Shown: piece after piece, positions 61,490 to 64,000 of the stretch
How the letters are laid out: each line of letters starts with the position of its first letter
Numbering within the stretch: the first letter of the stretch is position 1
Assembly: GCF_013364215.1 (NCBI RefSeq)
Contig: NZ_CP054923.1
Span: 5,952,001-6,016,000, forward strand
Direction: 5' to 3'
From: Verrucosispora sp. NA02020
Lineage (GTDB): Bacteria > Actinomycetota > Actinomycetes > Mycobacteriales > Micromonosporaceae
DNA length: 64,000 nt
Position numbers and translations under genes: made by a program
The notes under the pieces: generated by a model
What the model was told of the DNA's origin: nothing
The model's database searches: none
Seen by the model: only the letters and a program-made list of their open reading frames with translations

Positions 61490-62134
61490 TCACGCCACCC
61501 GGCTCTCGACCAGCTCCGGCACCACGTCGCGCAGCCGGGCCAGGTCGATGGCGCCCTCGCGGACCATCGTCGGCACCTCGCCGGTCAGGTCGACGATCGT
61601 GCTGGGCAGCGGGTCGACGGCCGGTCCGGCCTCCAGGTACGCCCGCACCGAGTACGCCAGCTGCTCCCGCGCCTCGTCGGCGGTCTGCGCCGCCGGACGG
61701 CCGATCTTGTTGGCCGAGGCGACCGCCATCGGCCCGGTCTCCCGCAGCACCTCCAGCGCCACCGGGTGCAGCGGCATCCGGACCGCCACCACCCCGCTGT
61801 CGTCACCGAGATCCCACCGCAGGCTCGCCGAGTGCTTCACCAGGATGGTCAGCGCCCCCGGCCAGAACGCCTCCACCAGATCCCGGGCGGCCTGCGGCAG
61901 CGTGTAGACCAGACCGTCGAGGGTGTGTCGGGAGCCGATCAGCACCGGCGGCGACGCCTGCGTCCCACCCTTGGCGTCCACCAACGCCTTCACCGCGTAC
62001 GGCGTGAAGGCGTCGGCACCGACCCCGTACACGGTGTCGGTCGGCAGGACGACCAGTTCGCCGTTGCGCACCGCCTCGATGGCCGCAGCGATGCCGCGGT
62101 CCCGGTCGGCGAGGGACCGGCAGTCGTAGAGCAT
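61490..62134 (-). CDS. tsaC: Threonylcarbamoyl-AMP synthase (Sua5/YrdC type)
   Basis: 214 residues: a single YrdC domain with the nucleotide-binding block LPTDTVYGVGADAF and the later MAVASANKIGRPAAQ, STIVDLTG. It makes threonylcarbamoyl-AMP for tRNA position 37. Its ATG overlaps the prmC stop by one base and it directly adjoins the phosphatase gene, so the three form an operon. Confidence 0.95.
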   Translation of the reverse strand: MLYDCRSLADRDRGIAAAIEAVRNGELVVLPTDTVYGVGADAFTPYAVKALVDAKGGTQASPPVLIGSRHTLDGLVYTLPQAARDLVEAFWPGALTILVKHSASLRWDLGDDSGVVAVRMPLHPVALEVLRETGPMAVASANKIGRPAAQTADEAREQLAYSVRAYLEAGPAVDPLPSTIVDLTGEVPTMVREGAIDLARLRDVVPELVESRVA

Positions 62135-63093
62135 CACGAGGAGCCAGTCTGCCACGTGTCGGACGTCGCGGGTCGCCGGTGGTCCGTGCGACGGAACGCG
62201 GTGGCGAAACGGGAGCGGCCGGCGAGGTCGTGGTGCGCGGTGATCGCGGTGTACCGGCCGTCGGCGGCGAGCAGGTCGGGCACCGACGCGCCGTGGGTGT
62301 CGTCGTGCTCCACCCCGAGCGCACCACCGGGCCGCAGCAGGGCCGCCGCCCGCCGCAGCACCGGACGGATCACGGTCAGACCGTCGTCCCCGCCGAACAC
62401 CGCCTCCGCCGGGTCGTGCCCGGCCACCTCCGGCGGTACGACCACCGCGAGCGGCACGTACGGCGGGTTGCAGAGCAGCACATCCACCCGGCCGACCAGC
62501 TCCGCCAGCAGGTCCGGTGCGGTCACGTCGGCCGCCAGCACCTCGATCGGCCGGTCCCCCGCCGCCGCCCGGGTCGCCGCGTTGCGACGCAGCCAGGCCA
62601 GCGCGGCAGGCGCACGTTCCACCGCCACCACGCGGGCGGTCGGCACCTCCTGCGCCACCGCCAACGCGATCGCCCCCGACCCGCTGCACAGGTCCACCAC
62701 CACCGGCGTCACCCCGTCGGCCACCCGCTCGGCGGCCCGCTCGACACCCCAGCCGGCGAGCAGCTCGGTCTCCGGGCGGGGCACGAAGACGCCCGGCCCG
62801 ACGGCCAGTTCCAGATGCCGGAAGCCGGCGCTCCCGGTGAGATGTTGCAGCGGTTCACGCCGGCAACGCCGGCTCACCAACGCCTCGAAACGGTCGCGTT
62901 GCTCGTCGGTGAGACCGTCCGCGAGCGCCAGCCGTCCCCGGGGCACGGCCAGCACGTACGCGGCCAGAATCTCCGCCTCGACGCGGGCCGAGGGCACCCC
63001 GGCGTCGGCCAGCGCACGGGCGGCCCACGCCAGCACGACGGTGGGGCGCTCACGTCTCGTCCCTTCGGACGGGTGTTGCGGCACGGAGGTCAC
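62134..63093 (-). CDS. prmC: Release factor glutamine methyltransferase
   Basis: 319 residues. N-terminal helical domain, then a SAM-dependent methyltransferase domain with VVDLCSGSGAIALAVA and the NPPY motif LLCNPPYVPL. It methylates the Gln of the GGQ motif in release factors. GTG start at 63093; no clear ribosome binding site. tsaC overlaps its stop by one base (TGATG). Confidence 0.95.
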   Translation of the reverse strand: MTSVPQHPSEGTRRERPTVVLAWAARALADAGVPSARVEAEILAAYVLAVPRGRLALADGLTDEQRDRFEALVSRRCRREPLQHLTGSAGFRHLELAVGPGVFVPRPETELLAGWGVERAAERVADGVTPVVVDLCSGSGAIALAVAQEVPTARVVAVERAPAALAWLRRNAATRAAAGDRPIEVLAADVTAPDLLAELVGRVDVLLCNPPYVPLAVVVPPEVAGHDPAEAVFGGDDGLTVIRPVLRRAAALLRPGGALGVEHDDTHGASVPDLLAADGRYTAITAHHDLAGRSRFATAFRRTDHRRPATSDTWQTGSS

Positions 63094-63116
63094 GCCATAA
63101 TCATGAGTCGTCGCGG

Positions 63117-63126
63117 TGCACGTGCA
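63117..63126. promoter_or_regulatory. Palindrome TGCACGTGCA in a divergent promoter region
   Basis: A perfect 10-bp palindrome between divergent prmC and the gene at 63168, with a further TGCA 8 bases on. It could bind a regulator of the downstream gene. CATAAT at 63096-63101 is a possible -10 for the plus-strand gene. Confidence 0.35.
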
Positions 63127-63167
63127 TAAGCGGGTGCATCCGGCGACACACCGACGGGAGGTCGCGG

Positions 63168-64000
63168 GTGGGCTGGCTCGACCGGGTCGATGACCAGGTT
63201 GACGCCCTGACGAAGGCGCGGGCGTTGCAGGAGGTGAGCCGCTCGGCCGAGGCGTCCGCGCTCCTGGATCGGGTGCTGTGCACCAGCAGCGACTCCCGGG
63301 TCCGCGCCGACGCGCTCGTCCAGCGGCTCTCGGCGTTGATCAATCTCGGTCGTACGGCGGAGTACACCCGGGCGATCGAGGAGGCTTCCGCCGCCGTCCG
63401 CGACCTCGCCGAGCCGTACCTGCACGGCCACCTCAACGCGCTGGCCGCGCTGGCCGCCCACCACCAGGGCGCGCTGGACCGCTGCGTGACGCACCTGGTG
63501 AAGGCCGCCCGGGCGCTGGGCGCGGTCGACGACCCGGACCGCGACACCGCCTGGGGCTGGCACGACCTGGCGATGGCGTACTCCTATCTCAGCTTCCACG
63601 GGTACGCGCTCGGTGCGATCGAACGGGCCCGTCAGCTCGGCACCGCCGCCGGAATCCCGGAGGAGACCTTCGCCGCCCCCGGGATCCGGCTGCGCAACGC
63701 GGTCGCCCTGGACCACACCGGCGACAGCGACGGGTGCCTGCGGGTCCTGCGGGACGTCGCCACCGACCTGGACCGGTTCGTCACCGCCGGCCGCGCCGAC
63801 CGGCTGCGGCCGAGCAGCCTGGCCGCGTACGGCTACGCGGCGGCCCGCCGGGCCGCCCTCGGCGACGTGATCGACTCGCCGTCCGGGGCCGACCCGGCCC
63901 GGTTGCTCGGCCACGGCGCGGACAGCGCCCGGGCCCGCGACATGCGCCAACTCGGCCAGGCATGCCTGGCGGTGGCGGCCGGTCGGCCGATCGAGGCGGT
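63168..64000 (+). CDS. TPR-like helical protein, N-terminal part (runs off right edge)
   Basis: 277 residues present from the GTG at 63168, which has GGGAGG 6 nt upstream. The product begins VGWLDRVDDQVDALTKARAL and is all-helical with tetratricopeptide-like pairs (ALVQRLSALINLGRTAEYTR, AALAAHHQGALDRCVTHLVK, DLAMAYSYLSFHGYALGAIE). The C-terminus lies outside the window, so any catalytic domain cannot be seen. Actinobacterial proteins with such N-termini often continue into a GGDEF or regulator domain; that remains a guess. Confidence 0.7.
   Translation, partial: MGWLDRVDDQVDALTKARALQEVSRSAEASALLDRVLCTSSDSRVRADALVQRLSALINLGRTAEYTRAIEEASAAVRDLAEPYLHGHLNALAALAAHHQGALDRCVTHLVKAARALGAVDDPDRDTAWGWHDLAMAYSYLSFHGYALGAIERARQLGTAAGIPEETFAAPGIRLRNAVALDHTGDSDGCLRVLRDVATDLDRFVTAGRADRLRPSSLAAYGYAAARRAALGDVIDSPSGADPARLLGHGADSARARDMRQLGQACLAVAAGRPIEA

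Overview
The window is a high-GC (roughly 73%) actinobacterial chromosome segment. Three things point to a Micromonosporaceae member (Micromonospora/Salinispora type): the mix of families present (conservon-type histidine kinase, XRE plus DUF397 pair, Scy/FilP-like coiled coils, NucS, DUF2550); gene order matching the Streptomyces coelicolor core block around mce, icmA, nucS and the atp genes; and intergenic GGAAGGG/CCCTTCC hairpin repeats of a kind I associate with that family. It is ordinary chromosome: I found no phage, insertion sequence, CRISPR array, rRNA or tRNA.

Layout. 1-4.2 kb: a sensor kinase running off the left edge and three poorly known acidic or membrane proteins, two of which share a C-terminal domain. 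4.3-8.4 kb: a secreted GH6 cellulase behind a CelR/CebR-type operator-promoter, then a secreted KDW-repeat protein overlapping a class F sortase. 8.4-17 kb: the giant NAD-glutamate dehydrogenase, a lipoprotein penicillin-binding protein and an arginase-family enzyme. 17-23.2 kb: CnoX-like thioredoxin, isobutyryl-CoA-mutase-type large subunit (icmA), Asp23 protein, MeaB chaperone, thiolase and methylmalonyl-CoA epimerase. 23.2-27.7 kb: a 20-bp tandem array and two large coiled-coil genes in the scy/filP position. 27.8-36.7 kb: an XRE/DUF397 cluster, AI-2E-family permease, hydrolase, fused 3-hydroxyacyl-CoA dehydrogenase, FHA protein and aldehyde dehydrogenase. 36.8-46.6 kb: methyltransferase, NucS mismatch endonuclease, DUF4126 and DUF1540 proteins, an ABC exporter, 3-hydroxybutyryl-CoA dehydrogenase, MurA, cobalamin adenosyltransferase, VOC and GDSL proteins, DUF2550. 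46.6-57.1 kb: the F-type ATP synthase genes and glyA, with an LCP gene and a terminator between atpD and atpC. 57-64 kb: an NAD-binding epimerase-like protein, a bifunctional PBP, a protein tyrosine phosphatase, tsaC, prmC and the start of a TPR-like protein.

How the parts connect. The acyl-CoA genes (icmA, thiolase/mce, fused 3-hydroxyacyl-CoA dehydrogenase, hbd) lie apart but share an 18-bp imperfect palindrome placed on their promoters. This suggests one acyl-CoA-responsive regulon whose regulator is not in the window. MeaB and the PduO-type adenosyltransferase would supply and protect the B12 cofactor of the mutase. Several genes show a TANNNT box 6-7 nt before the start codon and no Shine-Dalgarno sequence, so they may be leaderless. 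MurA carries Asp where the catalytic Cys is normally found, which predicts intrinsic fosfomycin resistance.
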